This document shows, one piece after another, positions 40,190 through 52,037 of a stretch of 64,000 bases of DNA; the stretch's first letter is position 1, and every line of letters begins with the position of its first letter. A program made the position numbers and the translations under genes. Source of the DNA: Gari tellinella (taxonomy: Eukaryota; Mollusca; Bivalvia; Cardiida; Psammobiidae); contig OV277874.1 of the NCBI GenBank assembly GCA_922989275.2, positions 24,044,154-24,108,153 on the forward strand, given 5' to 3'. The notes under the pieces were generated by a model. That model had not been told where the DNA came from. It was given only the letters and a program-made list of their open reading frames with translations, and did no database searches.

Positions 40190-40395
40190 AAGTTGTTCAC
40201 AAAGAAGTTGTTTTATTTGCTGAAAATTAGTTGTCTATTTCTGTGCGCAGTACTATTGTAACTTGTGAAATTTTACAGTTAAATAAAACCATATCTCCAT
40301 AGTTTTAATAAAACCATTTATATGTTTCTCGTTGTTTCTTGTTCAATTTTAACCCCGAACCTAAAATCGAGTTAAGCCTTCGCACAGGAAAATAC

Positions 40396-40601
40396 AATAT
40401 AACATCTCTATTACGACCACTAAAACGAATGCTAATTGATTGTATAAAAGACAGGCGACAGCTCAAAAAAAGGTGGCAGTAAAACAGACAGCTCCTATAG
40501 GAGCTGTCTGTTTTACTGTCACCTTGTTTTAAGGAGTCACCTGTCGTAAACACCTAATAATTCAAATTATTCAGTGGTCGTAATAGAGAGGTTTAACTGT
40601 A
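40396..40601. mobile_element. family F MITE
   Basis: CTCTATTACGACCACTAAAA and CAGTGGTCGTAATAGAGAGG are the ends, with core AAACAGACAGCTCC/GGAGCTGTCTGTTT. Confidence 0.85.
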
Positions 40602-40739
40602 TGTAGAAGCAACTCTGTGTCTGACAGGGTCCAAACTGTTTGCCACTGATATTAGTGGTAGTGTTTATACAATGTAGCTTTTGTAGAAGACCATGCATAA
40701 TACTAGTTGTACTAACTTATGATTAGTTGTACATGAAGT

Positions 40740-40860
40740 GCGTATAGAACAAAAGACGATAACGATACAGTACGTAAGCTATTGTACTGTGTGAGGCGCG
40801 TAGCGCCGAACACAGTACAATATGTTACATACTGGATCGTTCGAGGCTTATATCTTACTT
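40740..40860. repeat. single foldback
   Basis: ACGATACAGTACGTAAGCTA and TTGTACTGTGTGAGGCGCG pair with CGCGTAGCGCCGAACACAGTACAA-type mirror sequence over about 50 bp per arm. Confidence 0.6.
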
Positions 40861-40888
40861 AAAACACGTTTATGAAAACATCAAATAT

Positions 40889-41290
40889 TTAAAAGATAAG
40901 ATAAGATAATTTTAGTTTAAGTCGGCAAGACATACAATAGACAACATAAGCCATAAAGGCTTTTGAACCGACTATACAACATATGTATACTTTTAACAAA
41001 GATATAGCAGCTAAAAATAGAACATGCAAACAATGAGTTGGAAAATATATATCACAGATAGAACTAATCTGCTGGTACAGTACCTTACCATTTGGATTGT
41101 ATATCACAGAGTTATATTTATATCTAACATGGCTCATTAGATTGCAGGAGGGATAAACCCTGACAAAATTTGGATAAGATGAAAAGATGGCCAGCAGCAA
41201 AGTTTTATCAATGTGGAAATATTAAATAAGTCAGGCGCTAAGCCAAAGATATTATAAAGACAATGATGAGCAACATATTATAACAATATT
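40889..41290 (-). other. possible LINE 3' remnant
   Basis: A 103-residue minus-strand frame (41200-40889) ends beside TAAGATAAGATAATTTT, which on the minus strand looks like a short tandem tail as at some LINE 3' ends. No reverse transcriptase motif is visible. Confidence 0.25.
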
Positions 41291-41407
41291 TAGAATACAT
41301 GAAAACAAAATTGATAAGTACAGGAAAGTAAGTTTGTACTATTAAAATGTTGTGCTGCTGATCTAGACCCAAGTGTAGGTCTAAAAACTGCCTTAAAACA
41401 TGTTTTA

Positions 41408-41669
41408 AAAACTGACCATGAAATCACTAATCTCCTCACCGCTGTGAGTTCGAATCCCAGTAGGGTCGTTCGGATTTTTCATGTGGGGAAGCCTTCCAAC
41501 TGGCTTGCGGAAGGTCGGTGGTTCTACCCAGATGCCGAGTTGTGCCTGAAACAGTGTATAAAGGACTTCTGGAGTCTTCCTCCTACTGTAACAAGCTGGA
41601 CGTCGCGATATAACTGAAATACTGTTGAAAGCGACGTAAAATCAAAAAACAAACAAAACTGACCATGAA
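41408..41669 (+). mobile_element. tRNA-derived SINE with 15-bp target duplication
   Basis: The body 41423-41654 is flanked by identical AAAACTGACCATGAA (41408-41422 and 41655-41669). It holds a pol III B-box (GAGTTCGAATCCC), a conserved block (GGGGAAGCCTTCCAACTGGC, CTGAAACAGTGTATAAAGGA) and a GTCGCGATATAACTGAAATA, CTGTTGAAAGCGACGT end. The 5' part with the A-box is truncated. From memory it resembles mollusc RUDI/Meta-type SINEs. Confidence 0.88.
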
Positions 41670-41852
41670 CATTAGGCACAAAAAGAGAAGAGAAAAGTAA
41701 ATGAGAATATCAGCTCGAATCAGATTCGAAGTGAAATTATCAGCAGCTCCCTCACAGTAAAAAGTCTGCAATAAAAGCCATACGTTTATATATTCAAACC
41801 TATATATTACAGTTTAATAATTTCTTATTAAAATAAAAGCAAATTCACCAGT

Positions 41853-42029
41853 TTAAAATATAGCCCTATTGATCCCGTATCCTTTACACGGGTGGTCAGC
41901 CCTGTGGTATACGAGGATCCTGATTTGCACGTGCCCTTCGTCTCGGTAACATTGGATTGCTTCACTGACACAGTCGCGTGTCGTGCACTCATTACCGATA
42001 AAATTGTCGGTACATGTACGTGCACACTC
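41853..42029 (-). other. possible Cys-rich terminal exon
   Basis: The minus strand reads ECARTCTDNFIGNECTTRDC and on to a TAA, 58 residues with Cys at 2, 6, 15, 20, 27 and 48. The codon before it is TGA and the upstream TTATTATCCTGAG is acceptor-like. No family is recognised and no partner exon was found. Confidence 0.25.
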
Positions 42030-42337
42030 TCAGGATAATAACATAATGGAACAGTTTACAGTGAATTGGATAATAACTGAATCGGAAATAGCCATATCCA
42101 CTTGGGAAATCCAGTTTATGCTTCTCAAACTGTGCATACCCTACACAGTCGCAACACTTTTCCGGATTATATATCGTCTTCTTTGAAAATGGCATTTGCT
42201 TAAAAATGTTTCACTTTTGGATAAGTTTCTGAAAAAAAAGAAACAAACCTTTTATTTTGTAATTTCACGTTCATCACTGATTTCTGTCTTTCGCTTGTGG
42301 CGAAAGTAAGCTAGATATGCCATTAACTCATTATACC

Positions 42338-42573
42338 CTGAAACTTTCAATGGACAATTCCAGTTTACAATAAAGGTTGGTCCATTATAGACTATTTAGG
42401 GTTGTTTTTTATATTTCATTACAAAATAACAAACAGTGGAGTCCCTGATTAGAGGGCTCCTGCAGGAGCCCTCTAATCAGGGACATCACTGTTTGCATTA
42501 TACAAGTTTACTCTTCACTGGTACACTTTTAATAGAGGACGCATATATGCGTCACCAGGGCTCAATGAGTTAA
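42338..42573 (-). mobile_element. family D MITE (type hairpin)
   Basis: The hairpin AACAGTGGAGTCCCTGATTA with GGGCTCCTGCAGGAGCCC apex is almost perfect. It ends CTCAATGAGTTAA. Confidence 0.8.
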
Positions 42574-42589
42574 TAAGGCAAAACAAAAC

Positions 42590-42720
42590 ATTCTCTGTTT
42601 CCGGTAACCCGATCGACCCTAGTTTTTCCCTCCGACCCTAAACTTTTTTTTTTCATTTTCGAAAATTTTTCGGCAAATGTCGGTCATTTTTGCGGCGCAG
42701 GTGACTTCGGTTTTTTAGAG
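42590..42720 (+). repeat. repeat shared with 28680-28810
   Basis: CCGGTAACCCGATCGACCCTA-type sequence and CCTAAACTTTTTTTTTTCAT are shared. Confidence 0.6.
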
Positions 42721-43690
42721 AACGTGTAATAGAAGCTTAATTGTTTAAAAAAAAAAACTACTTTATAGTCGTTTAAGTGTTTTAAAAATTGATTTTTAGA
42801 TAAAATTGAGCAAATGTCCAGGTGAAATTTGATTGCAGTGTATCATAATGTACCTTCTTTGCAGGTATGATCAGTCAATCAATTAACCATTGACACATTC
42901 AACATACATACAATACATTTTATTGACATATTTCACATGAATACAACACATTTCAAAACTTTATCAATTTCCATCTATGATATAAAAGTCACTACTTTGT
43001 CGGTTTGGGATACCAATATTAGTTAACAATCATACCTATTCAATTTTTAAAGTAATTTCGGTAATGGGACTTATCAATTAAATCAACAATTCGAATTGAT
43101 ATTTTCAAGGGGTTTTATGTATGACCCAGGACTCTGTTAAATAAAATACATTCTAATATTTTCATTTATCACATAAACGTGCCAAATATAGAGGGCCGTA
43201 AAAATCGTACGGCCCACTGGGCATATATTTTACACTAATTTTCGAATCACCAAAATACTGTACTACTACGCCGACTGTAAATCAGTTAAGAGAATCTAGA
43301 CAAACTTAGATCACCACTAGGTATTGAAACATTCCCAAGTGTCCTAGAAACATTATTCCGAGCAATCCCGCAAACTCAGGCTGCAAATCAGACTGCATAG
43401 AGCTCTAGTACTAACAGTGTTTAAGACTGTTTTTCAAATTTAGACGTTACAATGATAATGACGTCATGTTGCTCTAACGACGTTATTTAAAAAACGAAAC
43501 TAGATTCTAAATATCAATTGATCAATTTTAGTCAATTACAACAATCTTTAAATTAAATATTAATCTAAAATTTGAATATTGTATCAGAGAAGTCTTTTCA
43601 CAACACATCGATGTGATTTTCTTCATTTTAGTTTGATAGGTGTTTTTTCTCTACGGATGAATAAAACCGAATAACGCCTATGACGAATCG
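42721..43690. other. AT-rich stretch without gene
   Basis: Only a short palindrome (GGGCCGTAAAAATCGTACGGCCC region, ~43193-43220) is seen. Confidence 0.5.
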
Positions 43691-43759
43691 TTTCCTAAGA
43701 GCCGAGGGCAAAAGTGAAAGTAATACCGTTCGGATTTTCGTGTAATTTGGTGTTTATGT

Positions 43760-43920
43760 GATAAATAGGATATCAAATTCGTGTGTGTTCAGTCGTGAAT
43801 TTATTGAACTCCTTTGATAAAATGATATGTTGCTCGCCAAGGCTCGCAACATATGATTTTATCCAACTCGTTCAATAAATACACGACTGAACACACACTC
43901 ATTCAATATCCTCTATATAT
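43760..43920. repeat. foldback related to 57398-57550
   Basis: GTGTGTGTTCAGTCGTGAAT and CTCGCCAAGGCTCG form nested arms. The 57398 copy has the related apex CGCGAGCCTTGGCGAGCGTG. Confidence 0.65.
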
Positions 43921-44029
43921 TAATATGATTATATAAAATACTCTATCAGAAAAGTTAAATGTATTATTATTTGATTGTGTTTTTAAAAAAAAAGAAAAAA
44001 AAAGAATTTATTTATGCTTTTCGATGGAT

Positions 44030-44440
44030 TACCGGGAAAAAGCAGTGGATTATCACTTGGTAATCCACTGCTCCAAACAATGGGATTATCGCCACGCGCG
44101 CTTTTATTATGAATTTTCCCCGTAGGTCTCCCCAAGAATCGTAGTCAATCGTGTCTTATTGTTAAATTTCGGAAGTCCGATTTGTCGCGAACCATTCAAC
44201 GGAAGAACACGAATCCAAAATCGGGAGCAACGACGTAATTCGGATGACGTCAAATCAATAAACCAGTGACGTCATCGTACGGGAAACTGTTTCGAAAATG
44301 TGTTCGATATAAACTTGGGGCTCAACACGGGGTAAATCATGTACTTTCGCTTTCACAATTGTCGAACAATTTCGTTTAAAAAGTGGCTTAAAAGCATAAA
44401 TAAATAAAATAATTGTATTTTTTCAGTATAAGATCATATT
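44030..44440 (-). repeat. family O repeat, inverted copy
   Basis: It is the reverse complement of 26213-26620 (CAACACGGGGTAAATCATGT, GAACAATTTCGTTTAAAAAG). It abuts the broken end of the gypsy integrase. Confidence 0.8.
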
Positions 44441-44474
44441 TAATCCATTGAGTGAACATCAGACTGTTATATTT

Positions 44475-45150
44475 TCACTCATGGCTTCTGGTTGATTCAT
44501 GATGTGTACAGTTGTATGCATACACAAGAGAACTGACGTATCGCTTCCAATATGCCTTCTGTGAGTTCTCTAGAGTTCCTAACATTCCTAATAAAGTTCT
44601 ATTAAAGCGTTCCGGACCTGCGTTTCCTTGAGGATGGTAAATTGACGTGTGACTTTTCTTCATGTTGGTAAGTGAACAAAGCTCTTTCATAATTTCAGCT
44701 TCAAAATTTGCTCCTTGGTCTGCGTGTAATCTATTTGGAATTCCGTAATGAACAATGAACTGGAAATAGAAAGCTTCAGCTGTGGTTTTAGCGGTTTGGT
44801 TCTTTGTAGGGACGCCAACTTAGTACAATGGTCTGTTATCACAAGGATGTTGGCTATGCCCCCTTTGGATGGTTCTAGATACAGGAAGTCCATACACACA
44901 AGTTCCAATGGGTATGTTGTGTGAACATTGACCAGTGGTGCTCTGTTGTTAGTTTGACTTTTCCTTCTCAAACATCTGTCACAGCTAGTGATCCATTTAT
45001 CCACGTCTGTTGCCATTCCGGGCCAATAGATTCGCTGTATTAACAACCGCATGGTTCTGTCTCTTCCCGGATGTCCAATGTCGTTGTGGAGTCCTATAAG
45101 AACGTGTTCCCTGTAACAATGTGGTAATACAAGCTGTTCTACCGTCTCGT
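44475..45150 (-). pseudogene. gypsy integrase, frameshifted and truncated
   Basis: An HHCC zinc region (HNDIGH upstream, then CDRC) and MDFL and ITDHCTK of the catalytic core are in one frame. STSIYHPQGN-type sequence (HTSIYHPQGN) and ERFNRTL are in another. It ends at YAYNCTHHEST. Confidence 0.92.
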
Positions 45151-45287
45151 CATTCTCTGTTACTACTTTCAGTAAAATGCCTTTTGATCTTCAGATTCTT
45201 AAATTGTTTCCTCATCACCAAGTCCTGTTTTGTTAAATTGTTTGTTGGAATGTGCTGATCAATGACGGCTATTCTCCTTTTGTTGAT

Positions 45288-45797
45288 TTATCTATCTTCT
45301 CTCTGTCTACCTCTTATCTCCCTCATTTCAATGTGTGCCATCGGTTGGTCAGTGTTTTCTGTGGCTTCAATCATGTTTATGCTATGCCATGGCAACACTT
45401 CGACGTATGGGGGTGATATATGACTGCATATGGTTTTTATCACATTGTCCTCAATCTTAATTGCTTCTTCCTTGTCCACATTTATCCTCTGGTGTGGAAG
45501 ACGACTCATCCCGTCAGCGTCTGCGTTCTTTATTCCACTGCGGTAAGTAATGTCAAAATTGTACTGTCCAAGAGCAGATGCCCACCGCTGGCCTGTTGCG
45601 TCTAGTTTAGCTGATGTTAAGATATATGTTAGGGGATTTCTGTCTGTAAGTACCGAAAAGTGGTTGTTTGAATGATAGTCGGCAAACTTTTCTGTGACCA
45701 AGAATTCCAATCTGAAAGCTGCATAATTCTGTTCTGCCTTTGTTAATGATCGGCTTGCATATGCAATTACTAAGTTGCGTGCAGTAGAGGAGATCAT
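45288..45797 (-). pseudogene. gypsy RNase H segment
   Basis: IAYASRSLTKAEQNYAAFRL and LTDRNPLTYIL are RNase H signatures of Ty3/gypsy elements. The frame stays open for 169 residues. Confidence 0.92.
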
Positions 45798-45849
45798 TGG
45801 TATAATACAGCTCCTAGTCCTTTAGTAGATGCATCTGTGTGGACCTCGA

Positions 45850-46975
45850 AAGGTTTTTCAAAGTCCGGATATGCCAGTATTGGTGGAGTTGATAATACTG
45901 TCTTAAGGTTATCAAATGCTAGTTGTTCCTAATCATTTCCTGATCTGTCCACTTCCATTCCTTAGTTGGCTTTTTCTTCTGACTTCTTCTGCTGTTGATG
46001 GAGTGGGCCAGTTCTTTACTTTTTCAATTTTCGCAGGGTCTGTCTGTATTCTTTCTTCGCTAACTACGTGCCCTAAAAATGGTACCTGTTTCCTAAAGAA
46101 TTGACATATTTTCTGGTGCTATTTTAAGGTTAAATGACTTGAAATGGCGCTGAAACACTTTTTCCAAGTTTTCTAGATGTTCTTCGAATGTTTTGCTGAA
46201 TATGATGAGATCATCGATGTAAACGACACAAATCCTTAAATTTAAATCTCCTAAGCATTCCTGTATGAGTCGTTGGAACGTAGCTGGCGAATTTGTTAAA
46301 CCAAAAGCTAATGTGTTGAATTCCCAAAGCCCATATGGTCCTAAAGTGAAAGCAGTGCGTTCCTTGTGAGCCTCTTCGATCTCTACCTGATAGTATCCTC
46401 ATTTCATATCAACTGTGCTAAAGTAGCTTGCCCCATTCAAAACGTCAAAGATCTCTTCAATTCTAGGAAGTGCAAAAGAGTCCTTGATTGTCTTCTGATT
46501 CAGTGTACGATAGTCGACGCACATCCTGAGCTTTCCGCTTTTCTTTCTACAAAGTACTATAGGCAAAGCATATGGCGATTTCGAAGGGTCTAATGATACC
46601 GCATGAATGTAACTGTTCCAGATGTTGTCTTACTTCATCAATCATGGTAGGTTTAATATGCCTATGTCTCAGCTTGAATGGGATTTCATCCACTAACTCT
46701 ATCCTGTGTTTCACTTTGTTACATTTCCCAATGTCTGTGTCCCAAGTAGAAAATATGTCTTTGTGCCTCAATAGAAATTCCTTTAAAGTCTGTTTTTGTT
46801 CCTGTGATAACAAGTTGTTTTCGTCAATGTCCAACTCCTCAACTACAGCTTCCCTCTTTCTATCCATTTCATCTTCTTTTCTTCTCATGACTTCTTCCGT
46901 TATGGTGACTGGTTGAAGTTCACAAAGAATGGCTCTGGATGGTATGCAAATGGTATTGGTTGTGATGTTCGACAA
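45850..46975 (-). pseudogene. gypsy reverse transcriptase, frameshifted
   Basis: The YIDD catalytic box is at 46210-46221. The N-terminal part reads KHRIELVDEIPFKLRHRHIK then LHSCGIIRP before a frameshift near 46580. At least two frame changes separate the N-terminal part, the palm and the connection domain. Confidence 0.9.
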
Positions 46976-47034
46976 AGTAACAATAAGCTCCTGATTGTTG
47001 TCATAATCATATTTAACTATGCTTGGTGTTATGT

Positions 47035-47712
47035 CTATATAGTCCGGAGTATTGGAATCTTCAGTCTAACACTTGGATAGTTGACTTTCTTGTCTGCTGT
47101 TGCTCTTATGTGACGAGTTTCGTTTGGAGCTAAGATAACGTTCCCTAGAACTGCACTCCTAACTATAGCTAATCTGTCGTTGTTCTTTTGTAGTAATCTT
47201 CTTCTAATAGATATGGTTCTGAAACTCAAATACCAAGGTGTGTGTAGCTTAGCCTTTTGTAGAAACTGGTCTCCAAAATTGTCCTTACATTCTTGAAGTA
47301 GTGTATGAAGTATGTTAGTTCCTAATATAACTGGAGTTGTTGTTGAATATCTGGTGTCCGAAGAAACTAGAAAATTAAAGGGTTGCGGTTTAGCTCCTTC
47401 TAATCCAGTCTGTATGCTAACTTCAACCTCAATGCATCCTATATAAGGTAACTGCTGTCCATCTGCGCATTCAACATTAAGTACGTCTTTCAGTGGTTCA
47501 ATTTCTATATGTTCAAAGTTGTTTCTGTAAAATGATTCTGAAATAAGGCTGACGCATGATCCCGTATCCAAAAGAGCTTTAGTGTCTATAGTGTTTAGTC
47601 TGATGTTTGCCTCATTAACTTCACCAAGTAATTTGGGACATTGTCCATGGTCTGTGGGAGTGCTCGAGTACGATCCCTTCACTTGAGCACTAACTAGTTT
47701 GGGCAGTTCCAT
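47035..47712 (-). pseudogene. gypsy aspartic protease segment
   Basis: ALLDTGSCVSLIS holds the retropepsin active-site DTG and PVILGTNIL the flap-partner motif. The frame is open for 225 residues and is offset from the zinc knuckle frame. Confidence 0.9.
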
Positions 47713-47744
47713 TGCATGTGACCTTTAACATTACAGCGCCAACA
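47703..47744 (-). other. gag zinc knuckle
   Basis: CWRCNVKGHMQWNC fits CX2CX4HX4C, the nucleocapsid knuckle. It overlaps the start of the protease frame by a few codons in another frame. Confidence 0.9.
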
Positions 47745-47818
47745 GGTTGGTGTTGCTTCCAAGTGGTCTTTCAGGTCTATAATTCCCTCTACCTCGGTCT
47801 CCTCTCTGTCCAAAAGTA

Positions 47819-48818
47819 TCACCTCTCCGTGAACCCCATTGGTACGTATGGTCTATGTTGTTGACTACCTGTCATAGACTTTTGAGCTTCCTCAAGTTGA
47901 TCCAATCTTGCATTGATCTGTTTCAACAGTGTATTTGTCTCGCTGTCTTGACCTGTTCTTGAAGTGTCCTTAACAATAGGATCGCTTATGACTGGCTTGC
48001 ATGATTTTCCTTTCTCATCCTTTGGTGCAGCGTCAAGTTGAGCTTCAAGTTTCCTAAGTTCCACTTTGAACTTTTCATAGTCTATTATAGTGTCATGTTT
48101 GTATGTAGCCAAATTCCTTAAGTCCGATTTCAATCCTTCGTAAAGTACACCTTTCAAAATGTCCAAGTCCGTTTTCTTCACAACTCCTAACTGTACTGCC
48201 TTGTCAAAGTATTCTTCCAGTCTGGATGCAAACTTCATCGCTGTTTCCTTATCCTTTTGTTCACAATTGTAGAATCGTTTCATAATTGTCTCCCTTGTCT
48301 CAATGTTTACATATGTACTATCCAACCTCTTCATAACATCGGCCACTGATACATATGTGCCTAATCGTCTAAGTATTTCTGATACTTCTCCTTTAGCTGC
48401 TTTCCTAATTCCATGAAGAATTTGTTTCTCTGAGTAGTCCCCTTGCTTATCCAAGGCTTCTATTTCAAACTTGAAACAGTCATATGTGACTTCTCCCTTT
48501 CCGCTTTCTCCACCAAATCTTCGGATATTGGTATAAAGAAATCCGTGGTGCAGGTACTGGTGTGTCACTACTCTCTTCCATCTCTTCTGGTTCCGATGTG
48601 CTCTCTTTCTTAACTTCTTTTAATTCCGACTTCTCAGAATCTGTAGTCTTCTTTAAAGCTGCAAACTTTCTCATAAACGTCTTGAGATCTTCTGCTGTCT
48701 CGATGTCTGGATCCACATGTAATTCGTGAAATGCTTCCAATAACTTTCTATCCTTATCCGATAAAATATCCTCTCCTCCTGTTGCTATTTCAAACTTTTC
48801 ACTCTCCGTTTTAGGCAT
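47819..48818 (-). pseudogene. gypsy gag, frameshifted
   Basis: It starts MPKTESEKFEIATGGED. A one-base frame change lies near 48540, where two frames overlap. The later part (FGGESGKGEVTYDCFKFEIE, MKRFYNCEQKDKETAMKFAS) looks like retrotransposon capsid of the Arc/PNMA-like kind. Confidence 0.85.
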
Positions 48819-49419
48819 GATGACTAAATGCTTACAACTATTATAGTAAGTCAACTATTAAAGTAATTGTCCTGTAACAAAATATTCTAACTAAACAACA
48901 GTGCTGAAAGATTAAAAATCTAAAGTGTGTTAAGTGTTTCACTTTACATTAAGATCTATATGCACACATAAGTAAGTTAAGTCTCCAATGATCAGTACCT
49001 AAAATACAAATACTGATAGCAAAACCTGTAACCTGAAAAACAAATCCTATTCCCTAAATGGAAGTGATAGACTATATGGTTATTTGTTTTAAAAAAATTA
49101 TGAATTCATTCACTGAATTAAACTGCTTAACTATTAACGGCTGCCTTAAATTAACAAAGTAATTTAGAATTGAAATGCTGTAACAAATTAACAAAGTGTT
49201 TTCAAATTGCTCTGCTCTTACAAATTAACAAAGTATTTTCTAACTGAAATTTGCTGTAAAGTTCTTAAGTCAATGTCCAACTAAGTTAACATCTCTAAAA
49301 TTGATCAAAATAAACAAAGTTTTTTTCCTTATTCAGTTACTGCTTTAAAAAAAACATTTTTTTTTAATATTTCCAAATATAAACAAAATAAACAAAGTTA
49401 TTGCCCTTCTTTAGTTATT

Positions 49420-49760
49420 GCTTTAAATAAACAAAGTAATTTCAAAGGTAATTTCTGCTTTAAATCAACAAAGCAAATTTTCAAAGTCAAGTCCTGCTTT
49501 AAATCATCAAAGCAATTTATCAAATTCAGTACCTGCTTTAAATCAACAAAGTAATTTTTCAAAGTCAATTCCTGCTTTAAATCAACAAAGTAATTTTTCA
49601 TAGTCAATTCCTGCTTGAAAGATCAACAAATTAATTTTTCAAAGTCAAGTTATACTTTAAATCAACAAAGTATTTTTTGTCAAAGTCAAGTAAAACTTTA
49701 AATCAACAAAGTGTTTCTATGTCAAAGTCAAGTAATACTCTCAATCAACAAAGTTGTTTT
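49420..49760. repeat. 39-bp minisatellite in gypsy leader
   Basis: About nine units of CTTTAAATCAACAAAGTAAT plus TTTTCAAAGTCAATTCCTG. A 39-bp period keeps the minus-strand frame open, giving repeats of NYFVDLKQELTLK. Confidence 0.85.
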
Positions 49761-49861
49761 TATTTTATTTTATTGAATTTATTACTACTGTAAATCAACG
49801 CCGTCCTAATAAGCCAATTATATATTCTAAACTCGTAGGAAAAACAAATAAATTATCGACC

Positions 49862-50110
49862 CAAAATAACTAAGTCAAACAGAGTTACTTTCTTATAAAC
49901 ACATTTATCTCCCTTGAATATTGAAGGCAGTCAAAGAAATTAAAAAAAAAAAAAATCCAAAGAAATTCCAATTTAATCAAATTCAAGTATTTCCAATGTA
50001 AAAAAACTAAGTAAAACAGAGTTACTTTCCTTATAAACACAGTTATTTCCCTTGAGTATTGAAAGCAGTGAAAGAAATTTTAAAGAAATTTCCAAAGATT
50101 TTCCAATAAA
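49862..50110. repeat. ~140-bp direct duplication in gypsy leader
   Basis: ACAGAGTTACTTTC, TTATAAACACA, CCCTTGA.TATTGAA and GAAAGAAATT recur in order from 49866 and from 50007. Confidence 0.7.
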
Positions 50111-51208
50111 ATCAAATTCAAGTATTTTCAATGTAATTCAGTCTAGAATTAAAGTTATGTACAGTTACTGCCCTTGTTTAAAGAGTTAGAGCCCTTTTCT
50201 GGCCAAAAGATGGAGTAAAGGGTTACTATACTGAGTAGAATCCACACTATCCTAAAGGAATAGTATAAAAATTATTTTAACGCAATACCCCTATCACATG
50301 ATATTTAAACCCTTAATCGAAATTAAATTATTAATGTCTTTTTTGTACTATTCAAATCAAGTAAGTCACTTCTAGTAGTGGCTATTTGAATTTATCAAAT
50401 CAATTTTATCTGACCTAAACATGGAAATCATAAAGCAATCCTGAAACAAAATAGCATGCACCTGTAAAGAAAAATATACTAAACTTACTTGCAAATCTTA
50501 TTTTAAACACGGTGGCTTCTATCCGTCTTGATGGGTATACTGATCAATAAGTGTCTTAAGCTAAATTACTACTAATTGCAAACACGCTAATTAGTTATTA
50601 AAAACAATTGTTTCTAACTAATTGCCTTTATTCCAAACTATATAAACATATGAATCAGTCAACTATCACAACTGGATCTATATAAAGCTATAACTGACTA
50701 AATATCGTTTATTAATTGAAATGTTACAATACTAAGCCGAAAGGTCATATCCGACTGTAATGTCAATAAAGGGAGGTAATTCAAAAAGGTTTTGAATAAA
50801 CTAAAGGCCTCAAACGCAAGAAATTACCGCATTAAATACGATTTCCACTGAAAACGCCTAGATTATCACCAACTATTCAAATAGGAAGAAAGAATTGCTA
50901 TAAGAAAACATTCAATCAAATAAACCTAAATACAATAAATATTTATGTAATGGAGTCAACTGAAATGAACTAAAACTTTGCAGACTACTTGAGAAATATC
51001 TAAAACTGACCAGCGGAAACTGATTAAATGTACTTAGATTTTTTTAAAAATATCAAAATAGCAGCATATGGACGATTAAATTCAAATATGAGTTACTGTA
51101 AGAAAAGTGCTAATAAACGAATGGAAGTGCTACTGTATTAAATAGGTTATATTATGAGATTGGTCTGTGCTATATATTAAACATGCAAAAGTGAAGCTCT
51201 TTCTTAGA

Positions 51209-51697
51209 GCGTGTTCACCTGAGATCCTCGATTCGACCCGAGTTCACCGGGTTACAGGTGAACAGACCGTGTCCGTACTCGAATGACGTCATATGACCTC
51301 TGAACCGAACTCTAGGCTAACCCAGTCGCTGCGCAGGGTTAGTCGATTTTCAAAATGGCGTCCGAAAATGTTAACACAAAATCCCAATAGTAAAAAGCTA
51401 AATACCGTATAATGTACGCATGTATAAGAGTGTTTTAATGAACAGTCCTGTAACCGTGCTATAAGGTGACAAATACTTAGCCTAGGGTTTCATTGTTCGA
51501 CATTATAATCATAAAATTGCCATTTTTGGTCCGGGTTTGCGTGGTTCCCATTTTGCTTTAGGCCGTCATTTGACCCATTACTTACTCGTCTGAAGGGTTT
51601 GTCGTTCTGCTGAAAATTGCGTGCGCATTCAGACTTTAGCGCCATTTTACGTCATTTGATGAACTCTACTGGACTCGCAAGTTTCAGGTGAACACGC
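51209..51697. mobile_element. family V inverted-repeat element
   Basis: A perfect 14-bp inverted repeat (GCGTGTTCACCTGA at 51209-51222, mirror at 51684-51697) bounds ~490 bp more GC-rich than its surroundings. It appears inserted in the gypsy leader. Confidence 0.6.
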
Positions 51698-52018
51698 CCG
51701 ACCAAACAATCTATCATACTACATTACTCACGCTCTGTTGAATGGAAACTGTATACTGTAAACTGTATGGCCACTAGAATCACACCAATGTCAATGTCAC
51801 TGTTCAATAACTATGCACAAGCACTGTCCTGATATATAACTGGTCCAACGTTGATTACAAGGGCTGTTCCTTTGGAGAATGTCAACATAGATCGCAGAAT
51901 GGGCTGATTCACAGGAGAATGTACTGATCCAAACGTAGATATAAGAATGGGCTGGTCCAACGGAGAATGGACTGACCAAACGTCCGTCTGTCTGTTGTGC
52001 TGTCTAGATCCTAACCAT

Positions 52019-52036
52019 CTAGCTCGTTGGGTGCCA
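52019..52036 (-). other. probable gypsy primer-binding site
   Basis: The minus strand reads TGGCACCCAACGAGCTAG, 12 of its first 14 bases matching the tRNA-Lys(1,2)-type site TGGCGCCCAACGTG (from memory). It lies one base from a sequence starting TGTAATCCC, as expected for an LTR edge. Confidence 0.6.
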
Positions 52037-52037
52037 A

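Larger units (their letters stand above)
48860..52018 (-). other. long gypsy leader, no coding
   Basis: About 3.2 kb of A/T-rich sequence separates gag from the primer site. It contains a 39-bp minisatellite, a ~140-bp duplication and an inverted-repeat insertion. No long frame is seen apart from the minisatellite. Confidence 0.7.
44475..52036 (-). mobile_element. Ty3/gypsy LTR retrotransposon, degraded and 3'-truncated
   Basis: On the minus strand the order is primer site, long leader, gag, protease, reverse transcriptase, RNase H, integrase, the Ty3/gypsy order. Several frameshifts break the polyprotein and it stops inside the integrase next to a family O repeat, so no left LTR is seen. 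It is an inactive relic. Confidence 0.93.

Noticed and set aside
39849..40261. Two adjacent open frames of 71 and 66 residues
   Set aside because: They are the two arms of one long foldback, so their similarity is a mirror effect.
41423..41470. A functional tRNA gene suggested by the B-box
   Set aside because: There is no complete cloverleaf or A-box; it is the truncated head of a SINE.
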